From Fibrivirga algicola (GTDB lineage: Bacteria; Bacteroidota; Bacteroidia; Cytophagales; Spirosomataceae): 64,000 nucleotides of DNA. The stretch's first letter is position 1. Each line of letters opens with the position of its first letter. The translations under genes were made by a program, and so were the position numbers. Below, one piece after another: positions 17,538 to 26,052 of this stretch. Below the pieces are notes generated by a model. The model was not told where the DNA came from, searched no databases, and worked only from the letters and a program-made list of their open reading frames with translations. The DNA lies in NCBI RefSeq assembly GCF_011742925.1, contig NZ_WAEL01000013.1, positions 62,001-126,000 on the forward strand, given 5' to 3'.

Positions 17538-17991
17538 TTACTGAGTCTTACGCCCCGTAATCCAGTCGTGGTACACCGTACCGTTTGCAGGGTCTGTTTG
17601 TTGTTTATCAATGCTGAGCGTAGTACCGTCGGCAGTACCAATCTTCTGGTTGCTTAGGTACATGTCGTAGCTACTGCCATTGGCCTGCAACCGCACAGAA
17701 CCAATTACGGAGGTCTGATCACTATATCCCGTTGCTTTAACCGTCTGCGTCAGGAAGACTACGGCGGCTGAATCGCGTCGGGCGGTCAGCGTACCCGATA
17801 GGGTATTCGAGCCAGCCGTGTAGGACAGGTTATATTCATACAGTTTAACGCCCGTCGAATCGCTTCGTACATAGGTGAGCGGATAGGTGCCCGCAACGGT
17901 GCTGGCTGCATCAGGCATTACGTCCTGCTTTTTGGTACAGGCTGCCAGTAAGCAGGTAGCGAGGAAAATAAGTGCGTATTTCGTATTTCAT
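17538..17991 (-). pseudogene. Small lipoprotein gene frameshifted by a 7-bp duplication
   Basis: The open frame from an internal ATG at 17918 encodes 126 residues (MPDAASTVAGTYPL to TGRKTQ) without a signal peptide. Upstream, the same frame continues as ALIFLATCLLAACTKKQDV, a perfect lipoprotein signal with lipobox, but has no start codon and meets TGA. The natural ATG at 17989-17991 is out of frame because AAATACG is present twice in tandem (17975-17988 on the plus strand). Removing one copy restores MKYALIFLATCLLAAC. The mature domain is beta-rich and unrecognised. The gene lies downstream of the PepSY lipoprotein, possibly in its operon. Confidence 0.6.
17975..17988. repeat. 7-bp tandem duplication (CGTATTT twice)
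   Basis: Two adjacent copies of CGTATTT lie directly next to the original start codon of the lipoprotein gene and shift its frame. Deleting one copy repairs the gene. Confidence 0.85.
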
Positions 17992-18005
17992 AAGCTAAGT
18001 AGGAT

Positions 18006-18035
18006 GGGTGCCGTCCCAAAAACGGAACGGCACCC
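18006..18035 (-). terminator. Intergenic hairpin after the PepSY lipoprotein gene
   Basis: GGGTGCCGT (18006-18014) and ACGGCACCC (18027-18035) form a perfect 9-bp stem 12 bp after the stop of the 18047-19003 gene. There is no T-run, so it may be an mRNA-stabilising hairpin and not an intrinsic terminator. Confidence 0.4.
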
Positions 18036-18046
18036 CACTGTTTAGA

Positions 18047-19003
18047 TTAACCGAGTTTCAGAAACTTGCCGGTAGCATCGAACTCCGCTTCGTAGTTCTT
18101 GCCATTGAGGGTGAATTTCACCTCATACTTAGTCACGGTTCCGGCAGCGTCTTTATCAACCGTAGCTGACCCAAACGTGTAGCCACCGTAATTAGTTGTC
18201 AGGTACGTAGAGATAGTAGCGGGCAGATCGGCCTGGGCGATGGTCGTCTCGGTGCCGTCGTGTCCGTCGCCACCCGGCCCTTTGCCCTTGTCGCCACCGC
18301 CCTGCCCTTCAGCGCGGACACTGATGAAGACCCCAGTTGCGTCGAAAAGCACATCATAGCTTGCGCCGTTGGATGTGATATCCACCACGTAAGATGTTAC
18401 GGACCCGTTGCTGCTGCGGCTACTGGCCTGCACAAACGCATAGCCGGGATAGGTTGTGTTCAGGTACGTGCCGATGGCGGCAGGCAGTGCTGACTGGGCG
18501 ACGGCTGTGCCCTGCTGATGCCCATCTTCGGTTTCCTGTTTCAGGAACTTGCCAGCCCCGTCAAACTCCAGTTCATACTGCACATTGTTGAGGGTAATAA
18601 TCACTTCGTACTGCGTGATGGCCCCGGCAGCATCGGTTTTTGTACCCGCCCGTACCAATGTAGCCCCGGCGTAATTGGCCGTGATGTAGTCAGTAACGGC
18701 TTTGGGGAGCGTCGTCACGTCGATTACGCCGTAATCGGCCATGAACGTACCCGTCGCGCTGATGTTGGCCAAGCGGGCTTTACTGTTGGCCGTGAAACTG
18801 GCCTGATACGTTTGCAAAGATACCTTCGACCAGCTTACCGCAGTGGCCACCGGAAAATTTTGCTGCAACGATGCCACTACGACAGAAGGTACTGAACTAA
18901 TCGCAACGGTTGTACCCGTTGCGGGCGTGATCGAAGCGTTTTGCTGGGAGCAGGAAGCCAGCAACAGGAGTCCACCAAATGTGGCGAATAGGGTGTTTCT
19001 CAT
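18047..19003 (-). CDS. Lipoprotein with repeated PepSY-like domains
   Basis: The 318-residue protein has a lipoprotein signal (LLLLASC) and about four PepSY-like units with the recurring pattern LPxxIxxYLxxxYxGYxF...VTxYxVxxxxNGxxYxxxFDATGxF. The second and third units are followed by polar linkers, one rich in Gly, Lys and Asp (GQGGGDKGKGPGGDG). Such proteins sit in the periplasm or on the outer membrane. The promoter is probably the ECF-type element at 19172-19200, about 170 bp upstream. Ligand unknown. Confidence 0.82.
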   Translation of the reverse strand: MRNTLFATFGGLLLLASCSQQNASITPATGTTVAISSVPSVVVASLQQNFPVATAVSWSKVSLQTYQASFTANSKARLANISATGTFMADYGVIDVTTLPKAVTDYITANYAGATLVRAGTKTDAAGAITQYEVIITLNNVQYELEFDGAGKFLKQETEDGHQQGTAVAQSALPAAIGTYLNTTYPGYAFVQASSRSSNGSVTSYVVDITSNGASYDVLFDATGVFISVRAEGQGGGDKGKGPGGDGHDGTETTIAQADLPATISTYLTTNYGGYTFGSATVDKDAAGTVTKYEVKFTLNGKNYEAEFDATGKFLKLG

Positions 19004-19171
19004 GGATTGACCAAATAACTAATAGTGATTGACAAACTGGTTACGGTGGGCGGCTCGTCCGGTCCGAGTAGGCCTCTGTATGCCCGCGAAGCGTACAGCG
19101 ACGTATAAACTTTACTACCCGAGGCAAATAGGCGGTCAGTAGTGATAAAGGTGTTCTCCCTCAAAGGCTAT

Positions 19172-19200
19172 TACGGGCATTGAATCCGTAACCGTTGCCT
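19172..19200 (-). promoter_or_regulatory. ECF sigma-type promoter, copy A
   Basis: On the minus strand AGGCAACGG-N16-CGTA matches exactly, in both boxes and spacing, three other elements at 23221, 28105 and 28165. It points to the PepSY lipoprotein gene starting at 19003, with a long leader of about 165 nt. Confidence 0.7.
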
Positions 19201-19204
19201 GGGC

Positions 19205-19705
19205 TTACTTAATTTTTTGCAGAAAATTCGTCCGGTTGCTTATCACACCAGACACCCGGCGGAATTGCATGTTGCGCCCCAATACCGGAAGCTTCCAGTA
19301 CCCCCGGACCACGAGCCTGTCAGAATCAATCAGTCGGACGGTGGCTTCAAACGTATGGCCGGAGTTAGGGTCATAGACCTTGCCCCCGCTCCATTCATCG
19401 TGTCCTATGTAGGTTAGCTGTTCAACAATGTTCATTCCCAGCCAAGAGCGACTACGGAGGGCGGGGTTCGGGTTTTCCGTATCGAGTTGTGCGGCCATCG
19501 GCGGATCGTCACCCTCCCACAGAAACCAGACCAGGCGACCATTGTATTGCCCATGATGGGCGTACATCTCAACGCGCAAATCGTTAGCCGCCGATTGCCA
19601 GATACCCACAATGCCTTTCTCTTCCCCTGTACCACCCGTAAAGCTGGTAAGAGTCGATAATCCGCTTAACAGCAGAATTATCGTCATCATTCGTTGCCTA
19701 CGCAT
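19205..19705 (-). CDS. DUF2147 family secreted protein
   Basis: The start at 19705 (MRRQRMMTIILLLSGLSTLTSF) is chosen because it opens a signal peptide; a longer frame would run into the DUF5686 gene. The 166-residue product contains GIVGIWQSAANDLRVEMY, GQYNGRLVWFLW and NIVEQLTYIGHDEWSGGKVYDPNSG, the typical order of the DUF2147 lipocalin-like domain. It begins 7 bp after the DUF5686 stop and is the third gene of that operon. Biochemical role unknown. Confidence 0.85.
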   Translation of the reverse strand: MRRQRMMTIILLLSGLSTLTSFTGGTGEEKGIVGIWQSAANDLRVEMYAHHGQYNGRLVWFLWEGDDPPMAAQLDTENPNPALRSRSWLGMNIVEQLTYIGHDEWSGGKVYDPNSGHTFEATVRLIDSDRLVVRGYWKLPVLGRNMQFRRVSGVISNRTNFLQKIK

Positions 19706-19712
19706 GGTTAGA

Positions 19713-22238
19713 TCAGAATTGAAGTTTAAGGCCGGTATAGATGCCAAATCGGGTACTGCGGGCTGCATCCACGCCATCCAAGTAGTTGAGTCGCCAGATG
19801 GCATCAATGGAGAACAGATTCAGGATGTTTTCAACGCCCACGCCCGCTTCGGCGTAAGGCATGGACCCGGTGGTACGGAAACTGTTGATTTTATTAAAAT
19901 CGCGGTTGGTTCCACTCAACCCACCCCAGAACAAATTAGCCGTTACCCGTTCCCGAAGGCCGAGTTTATTGATAAGCGGAATTCGGTCTAAAATCAGGCC
20001 ACCCAATGAATAGCGGGTGAGTAGGCTCACGTAGCGGTCGGCGGCAAATTCGTAGGGACTCATCCCGTAAAAGGCGTACTTGTCGGCCACATAGTTCGGG
20101 TTGCCGCGCGGGATGTGCAACAGCAGCAGGGGCACGGTGCCGAGAACAACCCCGCCCGTCAGATTATAATAGAACGAGCCTTTAAATGGAGCAGGCATCT
20201 CCTGAGTCAGGCTGGTGCTCAGCTTCCAGTAATCAAAATAGGTAGTCTGGTAAAGGGGTAAGCCTGCCGCCACGTGAAACTGCCAGACCGGAAAGCGCGT
20301 ATACAGTCTCAACTTATCATAGTTCACGATGGCGGCCCGCTCGTTACGGGCATAGCGAAACGTGATACCTGCTTCTGAATTATAGAGGGTATTCAGCGAC
20401 GACACGGCCGAATCGGCCACGTTAACAATCTCATCGGACGGCGCGTAACTGAACTTGAACGTAGGGGTCATTGACCCGTAGCTGTAGTATGTTTTCACCG
20501 ACCAGAGGGGGCTTAAGTCCCGTTCGTGCGCGAATCGGATCTGGCGCATGAACGTCTGGTAGGCCGGAATGGGCTTGCGAAGGGCCAGCGTAAACAGATT
20601 GTCGTTGTCTAATACGTCATCATTGGCCGTCAGCGCGTCGTAGTCGTTTTTTAGGGTCAGTTCGTATTTCCGGTACGGAACTCGATTGGGTACGTATTTG
20701 ATACCAACCGTTTCTTTGAACCGGCGGTCGCGGGTGCCGTAAGCCACGTACCCCCACAGGCACCAGCGCGGATCGAAACCTTCCATTGTCCAGAGACCCG
20801 TCCGAAGCCGTAGTCCTTCGGTCAGGTTGGAGCTGAAAAACGAACTGTAAGGGCCAAACCGAATTTTGTTGCGAACATCCCAGTAGCCAGTAGTTACGAA
20901 AGCCGCCATCCGGGTTGTGTTACGAAACTGCCGGTTATTTTTGAGGGAGTCCACCGCCTGGTAAATGGCTCGTTCCCGGATGGTGAGCGGACTCAGCCGA
21001 TACGCATCCGTAAACGGGGATGCCGCTAAAGTTGTCTGCTCGGCGAGGGCGAAGTTGGTGGACGTAACGCCCTCTGGATTGATCCGATAATTCCCGTATA
21101 CGCTCGTGCTCTGAATGCTTACCGTGCGGCTCGTCGAGTCGATGCGGGTGGGCAATCCCAACAGTCCAAGCCCATTTTCAAAGCCGTAGCGAAGTGCATT
21201 TTTGGACAGGACCCACACTGTTCCGCGCTCGGTATCATTAATGGGCAGGTACGTCTGACGAATGGTGAGCGAACGAATAAAATTCAGGTTGGCTCCGGCG
21301 TTGGTTCGCATATCGACCTCCCGGATGGCGTAAGAACCGTCCTCAATCAGCATATTTCCCACGAACCCGTTCTCGGTGGCACTTCGGGGCCGAAACGTCA
21401 GCCGATACCGATATTTCCCCCCATCAATCAATGTATCGGGTTTGTCAAACTGATAGACGGCCAGTCCAATGTCCGATGCGGGGCCGACAAACGACGTTTT
21501 CTGAATGGCGATGATGCCGTCGTAGGGATTGACGGCTTCGTTGAACCGGTCGAGCCGGGGCCCGATTTCATCGGTTTGCAGCCCCAGGTTCTGTTCAGAA
21601 ACCAGGTAAGCGGCATCGCTTTGTGGGGAGCGGGTGTGGTACTCTTTGCGGTACTGTTCGCGAAAAAAGATGGGTAGCGACGTGCGGGCCGACGAATCGT
21701 TTTGAAATTGCTGATACACCTTCAGCATGGTAGAAAGCAGCTTACGCTTCCGGTTGGCCGACAGGTTTTCTATGTCCACTTCGGTACGTAGGTAGCCGTT
21801 GCGCGTCCAGCGGGTGAGCCGTTGCGGGTCGTTGGTTCGCTTGTTGGCAATGACCTTTTTCATCAGGGCCTTGCCCGGATCGCGGTAGCCCATTACCACT
21901 ACTTCGTCTAACTGCCCCGTTACGGCCCGCAGACTGACGGTCAGAGGAGCGGCAGGCGGAGTGGCAATCGGCACGGTTACGGGTTCATAGCCTACTTCCG
22001 AGAGCAGCAACGTATCGGGTAGCTGTCTAACTGCCAATGAAAGGGTTCCATTTTCGTCGGCAGTGTTACCGTTACGTCCGCGCTTGAGGTATCCGCTGAC
22101 AAAGGGAACTGGTTTGCCCGTTCCTTTTTCCGTGATGTTGACGGTCAGCGTAACCGAGACCGGTGTCGTCACCTGGGCCCAGCTTACGCCCGACAGGAAG
22201 CACCAACTTAAGAGCAGGCATGCAAGGAAGTTTCTCAT
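19713..22238 (-). CDS. DUF5686 outer membrane protein with carboxypeptidase-regulatory domain
   Basis: The 841-residue protein has a signal peptide (to SWAQ), a CarboxypepD_reg-like Ig domain (about 28-105, ending in DEVVVMGYRDPG), a DUF5686 segment (GKALMKKVIANKRTND and DGIIAIQKTSFVG) and a C-terminal beta-barrel (about 430-841) ending in the aromatic strand YTGLKLQF. It is probably an outer membrane barrel linked to transport or surface assembly. It overlaps the sterol desaturase gene by ATGA and precedes DUF2147 by 7 bp, so the three form one operon under the promoter at 23221. Confidence 0.85.
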   Translation of the reverse strand: MRNFLACLLLSWCFLSGVSWAQVTTPVSVTLTVNITEKGTGKPVPFVSGYLKRGRNGNTADENGTLSLAVRQLPDTLLLSEVGYEPVTVPIATPPAAPLTVSLRAVTGQLDEVVVMGYRDPGKALMKKVIANKRTNDPQRLTRWTRNGYLRTEVDIENLSANRKRKLLSTMLKVYQQFQNDSSARTSLPIFFREQYRKEYHTRSPQSDAAYLVSEQNLGLQTDEIGPRLDRFNEAVNPYDGIIAIQKTSFVGPASDIGLAVYQFDKPDTLIDGGKYRYRLTFRPRSATENGFVGNMLIEDGSYAIREVDMRTNAGANLNFIRSLTIRQTYLPINDTERGTVWVLSKNALRYGFENGLGLLGLPTRIDSTSRTVSIQSTSVYGNYRINPEGVTSTNFALAEQTTLAASPFTDAYRLSPLTIRERAIYQAVDSLKNNRQFRNTTRMAAFVTTGYWDVRNKIRFGPYSSFFSSNLTEGLRLRTGLWTMEGFDPRWCLWGYVAYGTRDRRFKETVGIKYVPNRVPYRKYELTLKNDYDALTANDDVLDNDNLFTLALRKPIPAYQTFMRQIRFAHERDLSPLWSVKTYYSYGSMTPTFKFSYAPSDEIVNVADSAVSSLNTLYNSEAGITFRYARNERAAIVNYDKLRLYTRFPVWQFHVAAGLPLYQTTYFDYWKLSTSLTQEMPAPFKGSFYYNLTGGVVLGTVPLLLLHIPRGNPNYVADKYAFYGMSPYEFAADRYVSLLTRYSLGGLILDRIPLINKLGLRERVTANLFWGGLSGTNRDFNKINSFRTTGSMPYAEAGVGVENILNLFSIDAIWRLNYLDGVDAARSTRFGIYTGLKLQF

Positions 22239-23125
22239 ACGTTAGATTGGGGGGCGTCAATCACCGATTGCGCCGGAGCGGGTTGTGGAAACGGGGCATT
22301 GGCCGGTGATTCCTGCGTATGGATTCCCCCGAAGGGTTGTCTGAGCAAATGCCCAAACGATGCGCCGTTTAGCGGCTCGCGGATGGTGTCCAACCCAAAA
22401 ATGAGCTGATTGGCCTGCATCCGGCGAAAGGTCCCAAACAGCCGGTCCCAAATACTTAGCACGTCACCGTAATTGCTATCAGTGTAGGGCTGACTTTCGT
22501 GGTGATGCACCTGGTGCATATTGGGTGTCACCAGCAACCAGCTCAAAACCCGGTCGAGTCGCTCCGGCAGCCTTAGGTGCGCATGAGCCGCCACGTTTGA
22601 GACAATCTGTACGAACTGCCGAGCCATGAGCGCCCAGAACGTAATGCCGCTGATAAACACCCAGACCAGCAGGAACGCAAGCCGGATGGCCGTTTCACCG
22701 GGGTGTTCGCGCAAAACGGTCGATACGTCTAATGCCGGATCGGCGTGATGTACAGCGTGGAACCGCCACAGGTATCCATACCGGTGCATAAGCACATGAT
22801 AGGTGTATTCCAGCAAATCGAGCAGTAGGAACGATAGCACAAAACCCAACAGCGGGTGTTGCGCTATTGGTAGGAGCCGTACCAGTCCCCAGTGGTGATG
22901 GGCCGTCCAGTTGAGGGCGTTCAGCAGCGAATAGCCGAAGACTAATTGCACAAAGGCTCCCAGGAAAACAAACGTCGCGTTGGTCAGGGCATGGTGCCAG
23001 CGGGAGCTATCTGCTAAAAGCAATGCGGGGTTTTCTAACCACCAGAATAACGTGACGGAAACCGTTAGCAACAGCACGCGGTGTCCATCAGGTACGTTGG
23101 AAAAATAGTGAATCAGTGATTGCAT
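22235..23125 (-). CDS. Fatty acid hydroxylase / sterol desaturase superfamily protein
   Basis: The start at 23125 (MQSLIHYFSNVPDG) is preferred because the upstream in-frame extension reaches toward the ECF-type promoter at 23221. The 296-residue membrane protein carries the His-rich di-iron motifs of the superfamily: HVLMHRYGYLWRFHAVHH and TPNMHQVHHHE. Members hydroxylate or desaturate lipids using O2. In this phylum the product could be a modified fatty acid, sphingolipid or carotenoid; the sequence does not say which. First gene of a three-gene envelope operon. Confidence 0.88.
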   Translation of the reverse strand: MQSLIHYFSNVPDGHRVLLLTVSVTLFWWLENPALLLADSSRWHHALTNATFVFLGAFVQLVFGYSLLNALNWTAHHHWGLVRLLPIAQHPLLGFVLSFLLLDLLEYTYHVLMHRYGYLWRFHAVHHADPALDVSTVLREHPGETAIRLAFLLVWVFISGITFWALMARQFVQIVSNVAAHAHLRLPERLDRVLSWLLVTPNMHQVHHHESQPYTDSNYGDVLSIWDRLFGTFRRMQANQLIFGLDTIREPLNGASFGHLLRQPFGGIHTQESPANAPFPQPAPAQSVIDAPQSNV

Positions 23126-23220
23126 GTGTTTCGGCTTGGCCTTCACAAAGTTGGAGGGCGTTTCTGTGGGCAATCTGAAGCCGTGCATGAGCGTCACGTT
23201 CGTTTGCCTTCCCAATCACA

Positions 23221-23249
23221 TACGGGCTTTTTAATCCATACCGTTGCCT
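23221..23249 (-). promoter_or_regulatory. ECF sigma-type promoter, copy B
   Basis: On the minus strand AGGCAACGG-N16-CGTA reads toward the sterol desaturase gene, about 95 bp before its start codon. Boxes and spacing are identical to the other three copies. Confidence 0.75.
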
Positions 23250-23267
23250 GGCATACTGGTGAAAACG

Positions 23268-23341
23268 GCATTCCGACAGCGGTGCTGACTTCGGCCATAG
23301 GCTCACACCATTGGTTGAAATCAGCACCGCTGTCGGAATGC
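23268..23341. repeat. Perfect 21-bp inverted repeat with 32-bp loop
   Basis: The arms are 23268-23288 and 23321-23341 (GCATTCCGACAGC... and its exact complement). It lies between the end of the TonB-receptor gene and ECF promoter copy B. On the minus strand the stem is followed by CGTTTTC, so it may terminate the receptor transcript, but the stem is unusually long and perfect for a simple terminator. Confidence 0.85.
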
Positions 23342-23375
23342 GTTACTATACCTTTATGAGTTCTCTTACTCTTCT

Positions 23376-25817
23376 TTAATTGCTGAAATCCACGTCGGGG
23401 CGGTCGAGTTTGCGATTGCTACGCCGGGCGGCTGCACCGGGACTACCCAAAGGAAGTTGCAGTGTTACTTTGTAGAACCGCACTTCGCGCCGGTTCATCG
23501 ACGACTGGAAAATAGTTGGCTGCTCGTAGGTCGTAATGAAGCGTCGGGAGTTAAACACGTCGTTTACGGTAAAGACCACGCTGGCACGGTTCTGCATAAA
23601 GCTCTTCCGCAGGGCAACGTCCATTGAGTTAACGGCCTGCCGGTAACCTTGTAGCGATACACCCCGACTATCGCGGAAAGCTCCTACCTGTGCGGTAATA
23701 TTGGCTGGGAACCGGTAGGTCAGATTGAGTTTAGCGTTGTAAACCCACAACTGATTTTGGAGCGTTTCTGACTGAATGCTGAAGTTACGCAGGTTCACAT
23801 TACCAGTTAAGCTTAACCGGTGGCTCAGGTCCAGTTTAAGCGTTTGGTCCAGACCGTACTGAATATCTGCCGTTACGTTGATGAACGTGGTAACTAGGAT
23901 GGTCGAGTCGGTAGCTGAGGGTTGGGTAAACGGCTTGATGGTATGGTCTTCGTAAATGTAGTAGGCCGTTGCCAGCCACTGCAACGAGCCTTTTGTCTTC
24001 GTGTAGGTTAGTTCGGCGGTATTAACGAACTCGGGACGCACGGCTGGATTACCAATCGTTATGTTCTGACGGTCATTGGCCTGAATGCCTACGAATACGT
24101 GTCGGAAGTTGGGCCTTCCTACCTTTCGGCTCAGACTCAGGCCCAGTTCGGAGGTCTCATTAAGCATTTTGGTCGCCGAGAAGGAGGGGAAAAACGATTG
24201 GAAAATATTCTGCCCCGTTTGGGAGGGGTAATCGTAACCAAAGCGGGTGCCGTCAATCCGGGAAAGTCCGTGTAGGCTCGATTGTTCCAGCCGCAGTCCC
24301 GCCTGCAAGTTGATACCATTGCGGAGCTGCCGGGTGTAAAGGGCATAGGCGGCATTGACCATTTCCCGGATGTCGGCATTCTGCGAGTAAGTCGGCAACA
24401 GCACATAATCGCTGTTGCCTTCGAGCAACTGATTGAAGAAGTATTGCGTATCGCGATTATAGGTAAAGCTACGTACCCCAAACTCCCACTTAGCCGAATC
24501 ACTCACCGGGTGGACATAATCAAGCTGAAATAAGTACTGATTACCAATGATGCGCCCGTCAATGCGGTCTCGTTCGGGGTACGTGGGCTGACTTGTCCCA
24601 TCCGCGTTGTAGGAGGTTGTCAGCCAGTTAGCCGCGTTCGACACGCGATTACGGGTTAGCGAAGTCATCAGGCTTATTTCCTGCCCTTTTCGGGCAAAGC
24701 TGTGCTTCCACTCAAATTCGGCCCCCAGGTTCGTAAAGTTGTTCTGCGGGTCGAGGTTGCGGCTGCCGTAGCCCATGCGGTTACCAGTTCCATCGCGGTA
24801 GGCGTACTGCTGGGCCGAGACCGTGTTGAAGGCCCCACCCGCCAATGTCCCCGCCAGCGAAAATACATTACGTTTGTCAGCCGCATAGTCCACTACCACG
24901 CGGCTGTTCTGGAATCGATTATTCAGGTTGATCAGCGTATTCTGGTCGAAATAACTCGTGGGTGTTCCCGAACCCGCCAGCCGGTTAACGCGGTTGACAT
25001 AGCCCGTTAGCGGATTTTGGGTGGCATTCAGGCTGTAAAGAGCCGTGACGTTCCACTTGCCTTCATGCCAGTCGATGTTTGCGGTGGCATCGTAACGGTG
25101 GTTGATGCCCAACCCGACGCTCGCCGTTCCGTTATAGCCCGGTTCCCGGTTCTTCTTCAAAATCAGATTGACGATACCGCCCGATGTTGATGCATCGTAG
25201 CGGGCTGATGGGTTAGTAATCACCTCGACTGATTCAATTTGATTAGCCGGAATTTGGGACAGGGTTAGTTGGGTTGGCTTGCCATTGACATATATGGTAG
25301 TGGCCATACCACGCAGGCTGGGGTTACCGCCCTCATCCATATTGATCGAGGGGACGTTACGCAGCAGCGATTCGGCGGTTCCACCTAAGCTGGTGAGGTT
25401 CTTGCCCACGTTGAACACCCGCTTCTCAGCATTCATGGTAAGGTCAGCTTTCTCGCCGGTTATCTTCACCTCGTTCAACAGGCGGGCATCAGCCCGCAGC
25501 ATGACAGTCCCCAGATCGGCCCTGCCCGGCGTACCCGAAAGTGCTACACGCTGATGAATAGCCTGATAGCCCACAAACGAGATATTGGCCCAGACAGGCG
25601 AAGTCGGCAGGTTATTCACCACAAAGCGGCCTGAGGTATCAGTCTGGCTACCACCCAGCAGCGTACTGTCGCGACCAGTTTTTTGCCAAATGGCAACGGA
25701 AGTAAAGGGCATGGCTTGTTGCGTACCGGCATCCAGTACCCGCCCGGTCAACTGCCCCCATGCCGGACAAAGTGATAGTACAAAAACACTCAGCAGAAGT
25801 AAAAAACGAAGATTCAT
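23376..25817 (-). CDS. TonB-dependent receptor-like outer membrane protein
   Basis: The 813-residue protein has a signal peptide (to AWGQ), a CarboxypepD_reg-like domain (about 22-105), a plug domain (LLRNVPSINMDEGGNPSLRGM, then PARYDASTSGGIVNLILKK) and a long C-terminal barrel of the OMP_b-brl_3 type (about 380-790). It imports or senses a nutrient or peptide across the outer membrane with TonB energy. The C-terminus (LDRPDVDFSN) lacks a classical terminal aromatic strand. A TGCCAGA-N4-CTTCAGA tandem site lies 72 bp upstream, suggesting control by a response regulator and not by the adjacent ECF factor. Confidence 0.9.
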   Translation of the reverse strand: MNLRFLLLLSVFVLSLCPAWGQLTGRVLDAGTQQAMPFTSVAIWQKTGRDSTLLGGSQTDTSGRFVVNNLPTSPVWANISFVGYQAIHQRVALSGTPGRADLGTVMLRADARLLNEVKITGEKADLTMNAEKRVFNVGKNLTSLGGTAESLLRNVPSINMDEGGNPSLRGMATTIYVNGKPTQLTLSQIPANQIESVEVITNPSARYDASTSGGIVNLILKKNREPGYNGTASVGLGINHRYDATANIDWHEGKWNVTALYSLNATQNPLTGYVNRVNRLAGSGTPTSYFDQNTLINLNNRFQNSRVVVDYAADKRNVFSLAGTLAGGAFNTVSAQQYAYRDGTGNRMGYGSRNLDPQNNFTNLGAEFEWKHSFARKGQEISLMTSLTRNRVSNAANWLTTSYNADGTSQPTYPERDRIDGRIIGNQYLFQLDYVHPVSDSAKWEFGVRSFTYNRDTQYFFNQLLEGNSDYVLLPTYSQNADIREMVNAAYALYTRQLRNGINLQAGLRLEQSSLHGLSRIDGTRFGYDYPSQTGQNIFQSFFPSFSATKMLNETSELGLSLSRKVGRPNFRHVFVGIQANDRQNITIGNPAVRPEFVNTAELTYTKTKGSLQWLATAYYIYEDHTIKPFTQPSATDSTILVTTFINVTADIQYGLDQTLKLDLSHRLSLTGNVNLRNFSIQSETLQNQLWVYNAKLNLTYRFPANITAQVGAFRDSRGVSLQGYRQAVNSMDVALRKSFMQNRASVVFTVNDVFNSRRFITTYEQPTIFQSSMNRREVRFYKVTLQLPLGSPGAAARRSNRKLDRPDVDFSN

Positions 25818-25888
25818 ACGAAAATGGTATTTAGAGGGGCGCGATCAAACGGGTTGACCACCAAGATGCCACAAAGGTTCTGCTGAAA

Positions 25889-25906
25889 TCTGAAGCAAAT
25901 CTGGCA
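25889..25906 (-). promoter_or_regulatory. Tandem CTTCAGA-type half-sites upstream of TonB receptor
   Basis: On the minus strand the order is TGCCAGA-N4-CTTCAGA, 11-bp period, 72 bp before the receptor start. The proximal half is identical to those at DedA and PepSY. Confidence 0.5.
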
Positions 25907-26052
25907 TTTGTGCATAAACGTAATCGGCTATTTGTTGACCATTTAAAACAACCAAGCCGAATGCCTCTTTTTACCTGTCGAATAGACTATTTTAATGAAC
26001 GAATACCTATAGTAGCATTGCAGGTTGAGTAGCTGTCTTGATTAAAGCAAGA

